Below, one piece after another: positions 24,386-33,363 of a stretch of DNA of 64,000 nucleotides. The notes under the pieces were generated by a model. The model did no database searches. It was not told the DNA's origin and worked only from the letters and a program-made list of their open reading frames with translations. How positions within the stretch are numbered: position 1 is the stretch's first letter; each line of letters opens with the position of its first letter. Origin of the DNA: Cerasibacillus terrae (GTDB lineage: Bacteria > Bacillota > Bacilli > Bacillales > Amphibacillaceae); contig NZ_VDUW01000004.1 of assembly GCF_008039555.1 (NCBI RefSeq), positions 218,918 through 282,917 on the forward strand. Reading direction: 5' to 3'. The translations under genes and the position numbers were made by a program.

Positions 24386-25279
24386 CTATAACAAATTTAG
24401 TAAAATCGTTAATGTCACTACACTCATCAAGGTCGTTATTAACGTAATCGTTGATACCAAATTTGGTTTTGCATCAAATTCAACAGCAAAAAGTGTTGTC
24501 GTTACTGCCGTTGGCATAGCAGAAACAATGATCATCACAGAACCAAGCATTGGATCAACTGGAAATACAGTAATAAATAATACGGCTAATAATGGTGAAA
24601 TAAACATTCGCATGACGACTGATGAGGTAACAACTTGCCAATTCATCTCCAATCCTGTAATAGAAGCAAGTTGCATACCAAGAACAACCATCATCACCGG
24701 AATGGAACCATCAGCTAATAGATCAATCATCGAATAAACAGACTCAGGTATCGAAATGGATGATACTTGAAATAAAAATGCAGCAAGCATGGCATACGTA
24801 GCTGGCATCTTTAAAATCTTTTTCAGTGCATGAAGAAAGGAACTAGTCCCCCGCGATGCATAATATACACCGAAAGAATTCATTAGTAAAGATTGAATAA
24901 CCATAAAAAAGACGGCATATGGAAATGCTGCTTCCCCCACACCAAAGTAAATAATTGGTATTCCATAATTTCCTGAATTCATAAATACAGATGATAACAT
25001 GGAGGCACTCTCTGTTGCTTTCGACCATCCAAATAGTTTAGCCAACAACATGTTCAATACAATCAATGCAAATAAAAGGAATATCGCAAACACAAACAAA
25101 ATTGCAAATGCCCGATTAAATGTTGCTTCATATAAGTTTGTAAAAACAAGCGCTGGTAAGAAAATATAAATGGCCATCGTCGATATAGACTTTACATCAA
25201 GAAACCGCAACCGTTGTAAAATATATCCGATGACGAACACTGTTGTCGTTGGTAAGACAACATGGAAAAATACTTGCAT
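24386..25279 (-). CDS. AEC family transporter
   Basis: 297 residues with about ten membrane segments. The auxin efflux carrier pattern is visible: an N-terminal YILQRLRFLDVKSIS loop, MNSGNYGIPIIYF and a second half starting near the basic loop LKKILKMPATYA. AEC members move organic acids such as malate or malonate. The substrate here is unknown. TTGGAGTTG is the ribosome binding site. Monocistronic. Confidence 0.87.
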   Translation of the reverse strand: MQVFFHVVLPTTTVFVIGYILQRLRFLDVKSISTMAIYIFLPALVFTNLYEATFNRAFAILFVFAIFLLFALIVLNMLLAKLFGWSKATESASMLSSVFMNSGNYGIPIIYFGVGEAAFPYAVFFMVIQSLLMNSFGVYYASRGTSSFLHALKKILKMPATYAMLAAFLFQVSSISIPESVYSMIDLLADGSIPVMMVVLGMQLASITGLEMNWQVVTSSVVMRMFISPLLAVLFITVFPVDPMLGSVMIIVSAMPTAVTTTLFAVEFDAKPNLVSTITLITTLMSVVTLTILLNLL

Positions 25280-25368
25280 GATGACAACTCCAATATTTTT
25301 CTTAATCTGACATTAGTCTACCATATTTTTAATTAAGGTAGTCTGTTAAATATGTAAATTAAAACATC

Positions 25369-25397
25369 TTGACAGGCATATATTTTTATGTTAAGAT
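25369..25397 (+). promoter_or_regulatory. Near-consensus sigma-A promoter with no coding gene behind it
   Basis: TTGACA (25369-25374), 17-base spacer and TAAGAT (25392-25397). It points at a structured region and not at any plus-strand ORF. Confidence 0.8.
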
Positions 25398-25403
25398 ACT
25401 ATT

Positions 25404-25690
25404 CGTTATAAATAACATGCATAAGAGCTGGCATTCTAAGCTGTTTTTGAGAATGCTTATTCGGACTGGCGCGACTAAAGGGTCGCAAGGACACAAGAGT
25501 AGGAAGGGCTTGTGTTGCTTAAGCTAGAAAATAGGGTAAAAATTTTACCGCGGAAAAAAGATAAGAGACTATCAGTAAAAAATTTGTAACACCCAACAAA
25601 CAAAGAATTTAAATTAGATATTTTCGTTGTCTATATAAAATATGCGTTACTTGTAACATTAAAGGGATACTCAGACTTGAGTATCCCTTT
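25404..25690 (+). ncRNA. Candidate structured non-coding RNA
   Basis: Behind the strong promoter at 25369-25397 lie four successive hairpins: GCATTCT/AGAATGC (25431-25456), GCGAC/GTCGC (25471-25486), ACACAAG/CTTGTGT (25491-25515) and GGTAAA/TTTACC (25535-25549). No ORF with a ribosome binding site follows; the next plus-strand gene is 0.7 kb away and the neighbour is convergent. The proposed end is the hairpin at 25661-25690. I could not match it to a riboswitch or small RNA class I know. Confidence 0.55.
25661..25690. terminator. Perfect hairpin between ncRNA and small membrane protein gene
   Basis: AAAGGGATACTCA and TGAGTATCCCTTT, 13 bp with a four-base loop. The T tract is poor on both strands, but position suits a bidirectional terminator. 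Confidence 0.65.
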
Positions 25691-25739
25691 CCCAATTTCA
25701 ACCATTAAAAAAGAGCGATTTACTCGCCCCTTTTCAAAC

Positions 25740-26033
25740 TTATGCCACTGCTTCACTTTTGTAAGCATCAACAATGGATGTCAAAATAAGACCAATTGCT
25801 GCTGCGAACATAAATGCAATGCCCCAACCGCCAATACCTGCTCCCATAATGACGATTTTTCCGTTTCCAATGATAGCTGGAAGTGTAGCCATGACTACCC
25901 CAGTTGCAAAAATAACTACACCTGGATAATAAGGTAGGAATGTTGCTTTTGAAGATGCTTTTAATAGGCCAACTCCAAGTAGAACCATGATTATTGTCAT
26001 AACAGCTCCAATAATGACCACTGATTGTACCAT
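25740..26033 (-). CDS. Small three-helix membrane protein
   Basis: 97 residues, almost entirely hydrophobic, with three predicted membrane helices (about 5-24, 38-57 and 63-88) rich in Gly and Ala. TTAGAGGTG is the ribosome binding site. No function recognised. It is monocistronic. Confidence 0.7.
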   Translation of the reverse strand: MVQSVVIIGAVMTIIMVLLGVGLLKASSKATFLPYYPGVVIFATGVVMATLPAIIGNGKIVIMGAGIGGWGIAFMFAAAIGLILTSIVDAYKSEAVA

Positions 26034-26323
26034 CGAATCACCTCTAATTTACGTATATTATAGATAATCTCACTTATGATATTTTATCCCTAAATATTTA
26101 AAAAGTCAATCAAAACAATATTAACACAGTGAAAACAGGGAGCTTAAATCTGTCATGTTTTTTAATTATTCGGAATACACATTAAACAAATACAATCCAT
26201 TTCTTAATTCCTGTAAGTAAAGACAGCCATTTAAAATGCAGTATTATTCTAAAGAAGGGAGAGGCTTTGCACTGGGAAAAAATCAAAAACGGCTCCATCA
26301 TTTTTTTGGAAGGAGGATTTTTC

Positions 26324-27514
26324 ATGAAAAAAAGTTTTATTTGGCAAATTATGGTCGCATTCATTCTCGCAATCCTTGTCGGACTACTCTTCGGAGAAAA
26401 GGCCACCTATGTAGAGCCGCTTGGCAATCTATTTTTAAGGCTTATTAAATTTATTATTATCCCGCTTATTTTAGCAACCATTATCGTAGGTGTTACAAGT
26501 AGTGGCAATATGAAAAAACTTGGCAGACTTGGTGGGAAAACCATTACATTTTATCTTATCACCAGTTTTATTGCGATATCCATTGGAATCTTATCTGGGA
26601 TTATATTTTCACCGGGAAGTGGTACTGATATTCAAGTAGATAACCCAACCGTCGAGGTAAATGAAACAGAAGGTGTCGTTCAAACAATACTAAATATCAT
26701 TCCTACAAATCCAATCGAATCGTTAACAAATGGGGATATACTTCAAATTATATTCTTTGCTATATTTATTGGTATCGGAATCACCATTGTTGGTGAAAAG
26801 GCAGAGCCTGTAAGACGTTTTTTTGATGGCTTAGCAGAAATCATGTACAAGATTACCGAAATTATTATGAAACTTGTTCCACTTGGGGTGTTCGGACTTC
26901 TTGCGCCTGTCATTGGAACCTATGGCTTATCTGTTTTATTACCTCTCATTAAATTGATTACCGCAATGGTTATCGCTGGTATTATTCATGTCTTACTTGT
27001 TTACACGTTTGCGGTAAAAACATTTGGTAAAATGAATCCTCTCCTTTTTCTAAAAGGAATCTTTCCAGCAGCTACAGTTGCATTTAGTACATGTAGTAGT
27101 TCCGGAACTCTCCCTGTTACGATGAAAAATACGCAAGAAAATCTGAACGTTTCCAAAGAAACATCGAGCTTTGTGTTACCCCTTGGAGCCACTATTAATA
27201 TGGATGGTACTGCCATCTATCAAGGTGTTGCTGTTTTATTTATCGCTCAATACTTCGGCATATCACTTTCCTTTACACAATTGTTAACAGTTGCATTAAT
27301 AGCAACACTTGCATCAATTGGTACAGCAGGAGTTCCAGGAGCAGGTATGGTGATGCTGACGATGGTATTAGCAGCGGTTAATTTACCGTTAGAAGGAATT
27401 GCACTCATTGCTGGGATTGATCGGATTCTTGATATGATTCGAACAGCAATCAATGTCGTTGGTGACGCTTCTGCAAGTGTTGTTGTTGAAGAATCGGAAA
27501 GAAAATGGATTTAA
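26324..27514 (+). CDS. DAACS family dicarboxylate/amino acid:cation symporter
   Basis: 396 residues from the ATG at 26324, directly behind GGAAGGAGGATTTTTC. Family hallmarks are the serine-rich re-entrant loop STCSSSGTLPVTM, the NMDGTAIYQG motif and the C-terminal DRILDMIRTAINVVGDA. These proteins import glutamate, aspartate or C4-dicarboxylates with sodium or protons. The exact substrate cannot be assigned. Monocistronic, with a terminator. Confidence 0.92.
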   Translation: MKKSFIWQIMVAFILAILVGLLFGEKATYVEPLGNLFLRLIKFIIIPLILATIIVGVTSSGNMKKLGRLGGKTITFYLITSFIAISIGILSGIIFSPGSGTDIQVDNPTVEVNETEGVVQTILNIIPTNPIESLTNGDILQIIFFAIFIGIGITIVGEKAEPVRRFFDGLAEIMYKITEIIMKLVPLGVFGLLAPVIGTYGLSVLLPLIKLITAMVIAGIIHVLLVYTFAVKTFGKMNPLLFLKGIFPAATVAFSTCSSSGTLPVTMKNTQENLNVSKETSSFVLPLGATINMDGTAIYQGVAVLFIAQYFGISLSFTQLLTVALIATLASIGTAGVPGAGMVMLTMVLAAVNLPLEGIALIAGIDRILDMIRTAINVVGDASASVVVEESERKWI

Positions 27515-27551
27515 AGATTAGGACCAAAAGCCTTATTAAAAGTGCTTATAA

Positions 27552-27574
27552 GCCCAATTCACCACGGATTGGGC
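27552..27574 (+). terminator. Terminator after the DAACS symporter
   Basis: GCCCAAT (27552-27558) and ATTGGGC (27568-27574) followed by CTTCATTATTTT. Confidence 0.78.
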
Positions 27575-27662
27575 CTTCATTATTTTATTAAAATATTCCC
27601 TTTTCCTAATTTTTTGATAAAATAGAAAGGACGATATTTTTTCGAAATAAAGGAGGAAAACA

Positions 27663-29360
27663 ATGCTAACATTTTCAGAATACAAATATGAACGGCCAGA
27701 TCCTAAGGCTGAAAAGGAAAAAGCAACACAATTAATAAACCAATTGGCAAATGCTGGGTCACTAGACGAAGAAATCCAAGCAATAGAAGCCATCAATACA
27801 AATCGAAATCGATTATCTACTTTAAATGATCTTGTCTATATTCGAGCTTCTATTAATACAAATGATGCTTTTTATCAAGGGGAAAGAGATTTTTGGGATC
27901 ATTTTTTACCAGAAACTCAAGACTGGGATACTAGATTTTATAAAGCATTATTAAACTCTCCATTTCGAAAGCAATTGGAAGAAAAGTGGGGAACACAATT
28001 ATTTAAACTAGCAGAATATGAGTTAAAGGCTTTTTCACCAGAGATTATTCCATTATTACAAGAAGAAAATAAATTAACATCGGAGTATTCCAAATTAGTT
28101 GCATCTGCACAGGTTGAATTTCAAGGAAAGACATATACACTTGCCCAATTGGGGCCTTTCTCACAACATCAGGATCGATCCATTCGAAAAGAAGCGATGG
28201 AGGCAAGAACAAGCTTTTTCGAGGAGCATAGCGAAGCATTCGATTCCATATATGATAAACTTGTTCAATTACGACACAAAATCGCTACAACATTGGGATA
28301 TAAAAACTTCGTTGAATTAGGTTATATCCGCATGTCACGTGTGGATTATAATCAGGAAATGGTTGAGAATTACAGGAAACAAGTAGAAGAAGTTGTCGTT
28401 CCACTTGTTAGTAAATTATATGAACGCCAAAGAAGGCGAATTGATGTACCTACTCTGAAACATTATGATGAAAACTATCATTTTAAAACAGGAAATGCAA
28501 CACCAAAAGGTTCACCTGAATGGATCATTGAAAATGGGAAAAAGATGTATGAAGAACTTTCCCCAGAAACAAACACATTCTTTAATTTTATGCTTGATAG
28601 AGAACTCATGGATTTAGAAGCGAAGAAAGGGAAAGAAGCTGGTGGGTATTGTACTTTTCTCCCTGATTATAAGTCGCCATTTATCTTTGCAAATTTTAAT
28701 GGGACATCTGGAGATATTGATGTATTAACACATGAAGCAGGCCATGCCTTTCAATTCTATTCCAGTCGTGAACATAAGATTCCAGAATACCTCATGCCAA
28801 CATACGAAGCTGCTGAAATTCATTCCATGAGTATGGAGTTCTTTACATGGCCATGGATGGAGCTTTTCTTTGAGGAAGATACGGAAAAATATAAGTTCTC
28901 TCATTTAGCTAGTGGATTGATTTTCCTACCATATGGGGTTGCTGTTGATGAATTTCAACATCTTGTCTATGAAAATCCAGACTGGACACCGGCCAAACGA
29001 AAAGCAGTTTGGAAGAAAATGGAAGAAAAATACTTACCACATCTTGATTATGATGGCCAGGCATTTTTAGAATCTGGTGGTTATTGGCAACGACAAGGTC
29101 ATATTTATGAAGTACCATTTTATTATATTGATTACACATTAGCTCAAGTCTGTGCCTTTCAATTTTGGAAAAAGTCCCAAGAGAATCAAGAGCAGGCATG
29201 GAAAGATTATCTCAACCTTTGTAAATTGGGCGGGTCTAAATCCTTTTTAGGCCTTGTTGAGGCAGGAAATTTACAATCCCCATTTGAAGATGGGACACTT
29301 AAATCGGTTCTAGCAGTAATTGAGGAATGGTTAAATAAAGTGGATGATGAAAACTTATAA
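27663..29360 (+). CDS. pepF: M3 family oligoendopeptidase
   Basis: 565 residues. The zinc site is HEAGHAFQ with the downstream glutamate in PTYEAAEIHSMSMEFF, as in oligoendopeptidase F. It is a soluble cytoplasmic enzyme cleaving short peptides. AAAGGAGGAAAACA precedes the ATG. The length agrees with the compact M3B subfamily of Bacilli. A repeat copy abuts its stop codon. Confidence 0.94.
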   Translation: MLTFSEYKYERPDPKAEKEKATQLINQLANAGSLDEEIQAIEAINTNRNRLSTLNDLVYIRASINTNDAFYQGERDFWDHFLPETQDWDTRFYKALLNSPFRKQLEEKWGTQLFKLAEYELKAFSPEIIPLLQEENKLTSEYSKLVASAQVEFQGKTYTLAQLGPFSQHQDRSIRKEAMEARTSFFEEHSEAFDSIYDKLVQLRHKIATTLGYKNFVELGYIRMSRVDYNQEMVENYRKQVEEVVVPLVSKLYERQRRRIDVPTLKHYDENYHFKTGNATPKGSPEWIIENGKKMYEELSPETNTFFNFMLDRELMDLEAKKGKEAGGYCTFLPDYKSPFIFANFNGTSGDIDVLTHEAGHAFQFYSSREHKIPEYLMPTYEAAEIHSMSMEFFTWPWMELFFEEDTEKYKFSHLASGLIFLPYGVAVDEFQHLVYENPDWTPAKRKAVWKKMEEKYLPHLDYDGQAFLESGGYWQRQGHIYEVPFYYIDYTLAQVCAFQFWKKSQENQEQAWKDYLNLCKLGGSKSFLGLVEAGNLQSPFEDGTLKSVLAVIEEWLNKVDDENL

Positions 29361-29394
29361 GTGAAAGTGGAGGTCTTACAGCCAGTTAATACGC
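29352..29394 (+). repeat. 3' fragment of the dispersed repeat at the pepF stop
   Basis: GTGGAGGTCTTACAGCCAGT and the following GTTAATACGC are the family's right end. The fragment begins within the last codons of pepF (ACTTATAA), so an old insertion may have supplied the present stop. Confidence 0.8.
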
Positions 29395-29549
29395 GATAAA
29401 GTGAAACTTCAATCAGTGGGAGTTTTTTTTCATCTCCCACTGATTGTTAGTTGAACAAATCGGGCCTTTACTGGCTGTTGATCCTACACTTGTCATTCTG
29501 TGTGTAGCTTAAATTATTGAAGTGGAGGTCTTACAGCCAGTTAATACGC
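29395..29549 (+). repeat. 153-bp dispersed structured repeat, copy G
   Basis: Full copy (155 bases) directly following the fragment at 29352, with both stems intact. Confidence 0.96.
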
Positions 29550-29579
29550 GATAAAGAAATATCATTTAAAACAAAATCA

Positions 29580-29613
29580 AAGGACGCTCATATCCAATAC
29601 AATGAGCGTCCTT
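29580..29613 (-). terminator. Terminator of cstA
   Basis: AAGGACGCTCA and TGAGCGTCCTT, 11 bp; on the minus strand followed by a T-rich tract. Confidence 0.85.
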
Positions 29614-29632
29614 CTATTTTTAACAATAGAAA

Positions 29633-31084
29633 TTATGCAGCATCTTGCCACGTTTCTGCTTGTTCGTCCAATGGAATTCCAATCCCACGTGTTTTTCGAG
29701 CATGGTAGAAAAATAGGGAAACAAGAATAATCGAGATAATCGCTGCTAATACATATGAAATATTTAGTGGCAAACGAAAACCGATTGGTGCATTTAAAAT
29801 ATACGTCGTTGTCGCCATTAACATAAAGACCCCAGGAATTAAAGATATCCAGTAATTTTTACGAGCTAGATATAAATACATGGCTCCAACAAATAAAGCA
29901 ATAACAGCTGTTGATTGGTTTGCCCATGAGAAATAACGCCACAATAACGTAAAATCAATTTGTGTTAAAGCAATGGACGCTGCAAATAACGGTAAAGCAA
30001 TCCATAGGCGGTTTCTCACTTTTAATTGTGGCAAACGAATATAGTCAGCAATGATCATTCGTGCACTACGAAATGCAGTGTCTCCGGATGTAATTGGTAA
30101 TATAATAACACCTAATATCGCCAATGTTCCCCCAATTGCACCAAGCATTAGCGTAGATACTTCACTAACAACAGCAGCAGGTCCTCCAGCAGCAAGTAAT
30201 TCATTTAATCCAGTAGAGCCATTAAATAAACTCATTGCAGCTGCAGCCCAGATCATTGCAATAACCCCTTCTGCAATCATCATACCGTAGAAGATTTTTC
30301 TTCCTTGGGATTCGCTCTCAGTTGTTCGTGAAATAATTGGTGTTTGTGTCGCATGGAAACCAGATAACGCACCACAAGAAATCGTTAAAAATAGTAATGG
30401 AAAAATGGGTGCACCATCTGGATGGAAATTTTCTAGTGTTAATTCTGGAATTGGCGCTTTGTTAATAATTAAACTGACCCCAACTCCAACAGCACTAATT
30501 AATAATAATAATCCAAAAACTGGATAAAAGCGGCCAATAATTTTATCAATTGGAAGTAATGTTGCTAATAAATAATAAGCAAAAATAACAGCCAAAATGA
30601 TTCCAAACGATCCCCAACCATTCATCAGATTATGCAATAATTCTGCTGGTGCTGATACAAAAACGGTTCCAACCAATAATAATAATAAAATAGAAAATGC
30701 GTTTACAACATGTTTCATAAATTTCCCTAAAAACTTTCCAGCTAACTCTGGTAAGTGCGCTCCACGATTACGAATGGAAATCATTCCAGTCAAATAATCA
30801 TGAACGGCCCCTGCAAAAATTGCCCCAAGCACAATCCATAAGAAAGCCACTGGACCATACAATGCCCCCATGATTGGTCCAAATATAGGCCCTACCCCTG
30901 CAATATTTAACAATTGAATTAATGCATTTTTCCGCGAATTCATTGGTAAATAATCGACACCATCACTATTTGTATATGCTGGTGTTTTACGTTCTGATTT
31001 TACCCCGAAAGTTTTTTCAACAAATTTACCATATGTGAAATAACCAACAATAAGTAAGACGATCCCGAATAAAAATGTGTACAT
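29633..31084 (-). CDS. cstA: CstA family peptide/pyruvate transporter
   Basis: 483 residues with about 13 membrane segments. CstA motifs are visible: GPIFGPIMGALYGPVAFLWI, the FAGAVHDYLTGMISIRNRG loop and GDTAFRSARMIIAD. CstA/BtsT proteins take up peptides or pyruvate during carbon limitation. This is the short form, without the extra C-terminal region of E. coli CstA. A promoter region of 330 bases upstream contains two GTTATATAAC palindromes (31102-31111 and 31208-31217) and an inverted mini-copy of the dispersed repeat. Confidence 0.9.
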   Translation of the reverse strand: MYTFLFGIVLLIVGYFTYGKFVEKTFGVKSERKTPAYTNSDGVDYLPMNSRKNALIQLLNIAGVGPIFGPIMGALYGPVAFLWIVLGAIFAGAVHDYLTGMISIRNRGAHLPELAGKFLGKFMKHVVNAFSILLLLLVGTVFVSAPAELLHNLMNGWGSFGIILAVIFAYYLLATLLPIDKIIGRFYPVFGLLLLISAVGVGVSLIINKAPIPELTLENFHPDGAPIFPLLFLTISCGALSGFHATQTPIISRTTESESQGRKIFYGMMIAEGVIAMIWAAAAMSLFNGSTGLNELLAAGGPAAVVSEVSTLMLGAIGGTLAILGVIILPITSGDTAFRSARMIIADYIRLPQLKVRNRLWIALPLFAASIALTQIDFTLLWRYFSWANQSTAVIALFVGAMYLYLARKNYWISLIPGVFMLMATTTYILNAPIGFRLPLNISYVLAAIISIILVSLFFYHARKTRGIGIPLDEQAETWQDAA

Positions 31085-31237
31085 CCTTCTCTCTCCCTTC
31101 TGTTATATAACTAAAGTAGTGTTTTTGCGAAAATGTATTCCATCCCCTTGGAATGCCTGTTAAATCGCTTACAAGTATTTTATCGCAAATTATCGAATAA
31201 TTCAAGTGTTATATAACAGAGGCTTATGCATTGAAAT

Positions 31238-31295
31238 TTTATCGCAGACAGGTTAACTAACTGTAAGACCTTACTGATTGAAGTTTCACTTTATA
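31238..31295 (-). repeat. Inverted internally deleted mini-copy of the dispersed repeat
   Basis: On the minus strand it reads ATAAAGTGAAACTTCAATC, then GGTCTTACAG and CTGCGATAAA. It is the only copy in the window with opposite orientation. Confidence 0.85.
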
Positions 31296-31414
31296 ATCTG
31301 ATGATTTGCCGTTTTCATATTCATATCAAATTTTGTTCCGGGTGAATTTTTATGGAATCAAGTAGATCGAAATTCTATTAAAGTAGATTTTTCATCAATA
31401 GAATGATTGATTGT

Positions 31415-32362
31415 TTAACGAATGAAAACATCTAGCTGATTTAAATCAACATTTCCACCCGAAATGACACAGACAATCTTTTTATCTTTTGCTTTTATTT
31501 TTCCAAACATAGTTGCTGCAACTGTAACTGCACTAGACGGTTCAATCAATTGCTTCATTCGTTCAAGAACGATACGCATCGCTTGTTTAATCTCTGCCTC
31601 ACTCACAAGGACAATATCATCAATATATTTCTGGACAATTGGAAAAGTCACATCTCCGGGTTGAATAGTTCGTAATCCATCAGCAATTGTAGTCGTTTCC
31701 TGGATGGCCGTTATTTCACCCTTTTGTAATGATAAATACGTATCATTGGCACTCTCTGGTTCTACACCAACGACTTTCACAGATGGATTCGTTTCTTTAA
31801 TTGCTGTTAAAATCCCCGAAATAAGCCCACCACCACCAATTGGAACAACGACAATATCCGCGTCTTTTACTTGTTCTAAAATTTCTAAACCGATTGTACC
31901 TTGACCAGCTATAATAAGTGAATCATCATATGGTGGAATAAAGATACCATTGTTTTGGTCTGCCAATGCCTTGGCACGTGGTATCCGTTCTCTTGAGGTA
32001 AATCCACATTTTTCTACCTTTCCCCCATATGCTTTAATTGCTGCTACTTTACTTGGATTCGCGTCCTCAGGTACAACTATTGTCGCTGGAATTCCTAATT
32101 TATTTGCAATATAGGCAACTGCTTGTCCATGATTACCAGATGATGCTGCCGTAACAAGTTTGCCTCCATCTTGCACGACTTGTTTCACTTTATTTGTTGC
32201 ACCACGAATTTTAAATGCACCAATTTTTTGTAAATGTTCTCCTTTTAAAAAGATGTGATTTCCACATAATCCAGATAATTGTGTAGAAGTTAGTATTGGA
32301 GTTTGATGGACAATATCTGCAATATTCTCCCTTGCTTGTTGTATATCTTGTAATGAAATCAT
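31415..32362 (-). CDS. Threonine/serine dehydratase (PLP-dependent)
   Basis: 315 residues from the ATG at 32362 behind GAGGGGGAGATTCT. The PLP lysine is in GAFKIRGA, the phosphate-binding loop is SSGNHGQ, and GGGGLISG binds cofactor. It lacks the C-terminal regulatory domain of biosynthetic IlvA, so it resembles catabolic TdcB-type enzymes that deaminate threonine or serine to 2-oxo acids. A specialised 3-hydroxyaspartate or racemase activity is not excluded. Confidence 0.88.
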   Translation of the reverse strand: MISLQDIQQARENIADIVHQTPILTSTQLSGLCGNHIFLKGEHLQKIGAFKIRGATNKVKQVVQDGGKLVTAASSGNHGQAVAYIANKLGIPATIVVPEDANPSKVAAIKAYGGKVEKCGFTSRERIPRAKALADQNNGIFIPPYDDSLIIAGQGTIGLEILEQVKDADIVVVPIGGGGLISGILTAIKETNPSVKVVGVEPESANDTYLSLQKGEITAIQETTTIADGLRTIQPGDVTFPIVQKYIDDIVLVSEAEIKQAMRIVLERMKQLIEPSSAVTVAATMFGKIKAKDKKIVCVISGGNVDLNQLDVFIR

Positions 32363-32465
32363 AGAATCTCCCCCTCGTATAGTATGTTTAGGCATTATTT
32401 TTTTCGCCTTTTTAACTTGACTATTTCATAAAAGTTGTATTTGCAAGTACACCCGTTACTTTCCA

Positions 32466-32585
32466 CTGCAGGCGGACGCTTTCCTTAGGGCATGGCTTGA
32501 GCCTTCCCACTCAAAAAAAACGCTTACTCTAGGGGTCTCAAGGCTCAGGCTTTTCCCAGAGGAGTCGCCATCTTCCGTTCCCAAG
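32466..32585 (-). repeat. GACTCCTGCGGG-type intergenic element, copy 2 (inverted)
   Basis: On the minus strand it contains GGCGACTCCTCTGGG, TTGAGACCCC and GGAAAGCGTCCGCC, the block order of the element. A central A8 insertion-like run interrupts it. Confidence 0.72.
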
Positions 32586-32611
32586 TAACTTGATTTGGAC
32601 AAATCCATGAA

Positions 32612-33223
32612 TTAGTATTCAGACTGCTTCATCCAACCCTTTTCTTTGTAATAGGATACTGCTTCAATCCGATTACTTACATCCAATTTATCAAGAATCA
32701 CGGAAATATAATTACGAACCGTGCCATAACTTAAATGTAATTGTTTGGCGATATCTTTCGTGTTCTTTCCTTCTGCAATTAAACGTATTACCTGCTGCTC
32801 CCTTTCTGTTAATGGATTCCCCGCTTCAAAAGCCATATCAACCAGTTCAGGTGCGTAAATACGGCGCCCTTTCATAATACTTCGAATGGAATTAGCCAAT
32901 TCCTCGCTAGGGCTATCTTTTAACAAATAGCCACTTACCTTGGCATTTCGCGCTCTTTCGAAATATCCTGTTCTAGCAAAAGTCGTTAAAATAATCACTT
33001 TACAACGATCATCTTTTAATTCTTCAGCCGCATCTAGTCCACTTTTTATCGGCATTTCAATATCCATAATACAAATATCAGGCTTTAGCTGCTTTACTAG
33101 TTGTAACGCCTCTTCACCATTTTTTGCCTTACCAACCACTTCCATATCTTCTTCTAAATCAAGTAATGCACCCAATGCACCAAGTAACATGGTCTGATCT
33201 TCTGCTATTACAATCCGAATCAT
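32612..33223 (-). CDS. desR: DesR-like response regulator
   Basis: 203 residues from the ATG at 33223 behind GAAAGGAGGATATCC. The receiver domain has acidic DQ at the N terminus, phospho-acceptor Asp in DICIMDIEMP, T in LTTF and K in LLKD. The C-terminal LuxR/NarL helix-turn-helix reads LTEREQQVIRLIAEGKNTKD. With the adjacent DesK-like kinase and desaturase this is the membrane-fluidity response regulator known from B. subtilis. Confidence 0.9.
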   Translation of the reverse strand: MIRIVIAEDQTMLLGALGALLDLEEDMEVVGKAKNGEEALQLVKQLKPDICIMDIEMPIKSGLDAAEELKDDRCKVIILTTFARTGYFERARNAKVSGYLLKDSPSEELANSIRSIMKGRRIYAPELVDMAFEAGNPLTEREQQVIRLIAEGKNTKDIAKQLHLSYGTVRNYISVILDKLDVSNRIEAVSYYKEKGWMKQSEY

Positions 33224-33363
33224 GGATATCCTCCTTTCTAGTGGGTTTGAGTTCATCATCGTAACCGATTTTGCACAGTGTCCTATTTTACTTTCCTTGA
33301 AGCACTCATCGTAACCGTTTTTGACAGTTTCTTCTTATTACACGTTCATTAAAATGGCAAGGT

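Noticed and set aside
25530..25552. T-box antiterminator-like GGGTA...ACCGCGG
   Set aside because: The rest of the T-box architecture (specifier loop, AG bulge) is absent and no aminoacyl-tRNA synthetase or amino acid gene follows.
27535..27580. Copy of the 153-bp element after the DAACS gene
   Set aside because: Only a GGGCCTT motif is shared; the segment is an ordinary terminator.
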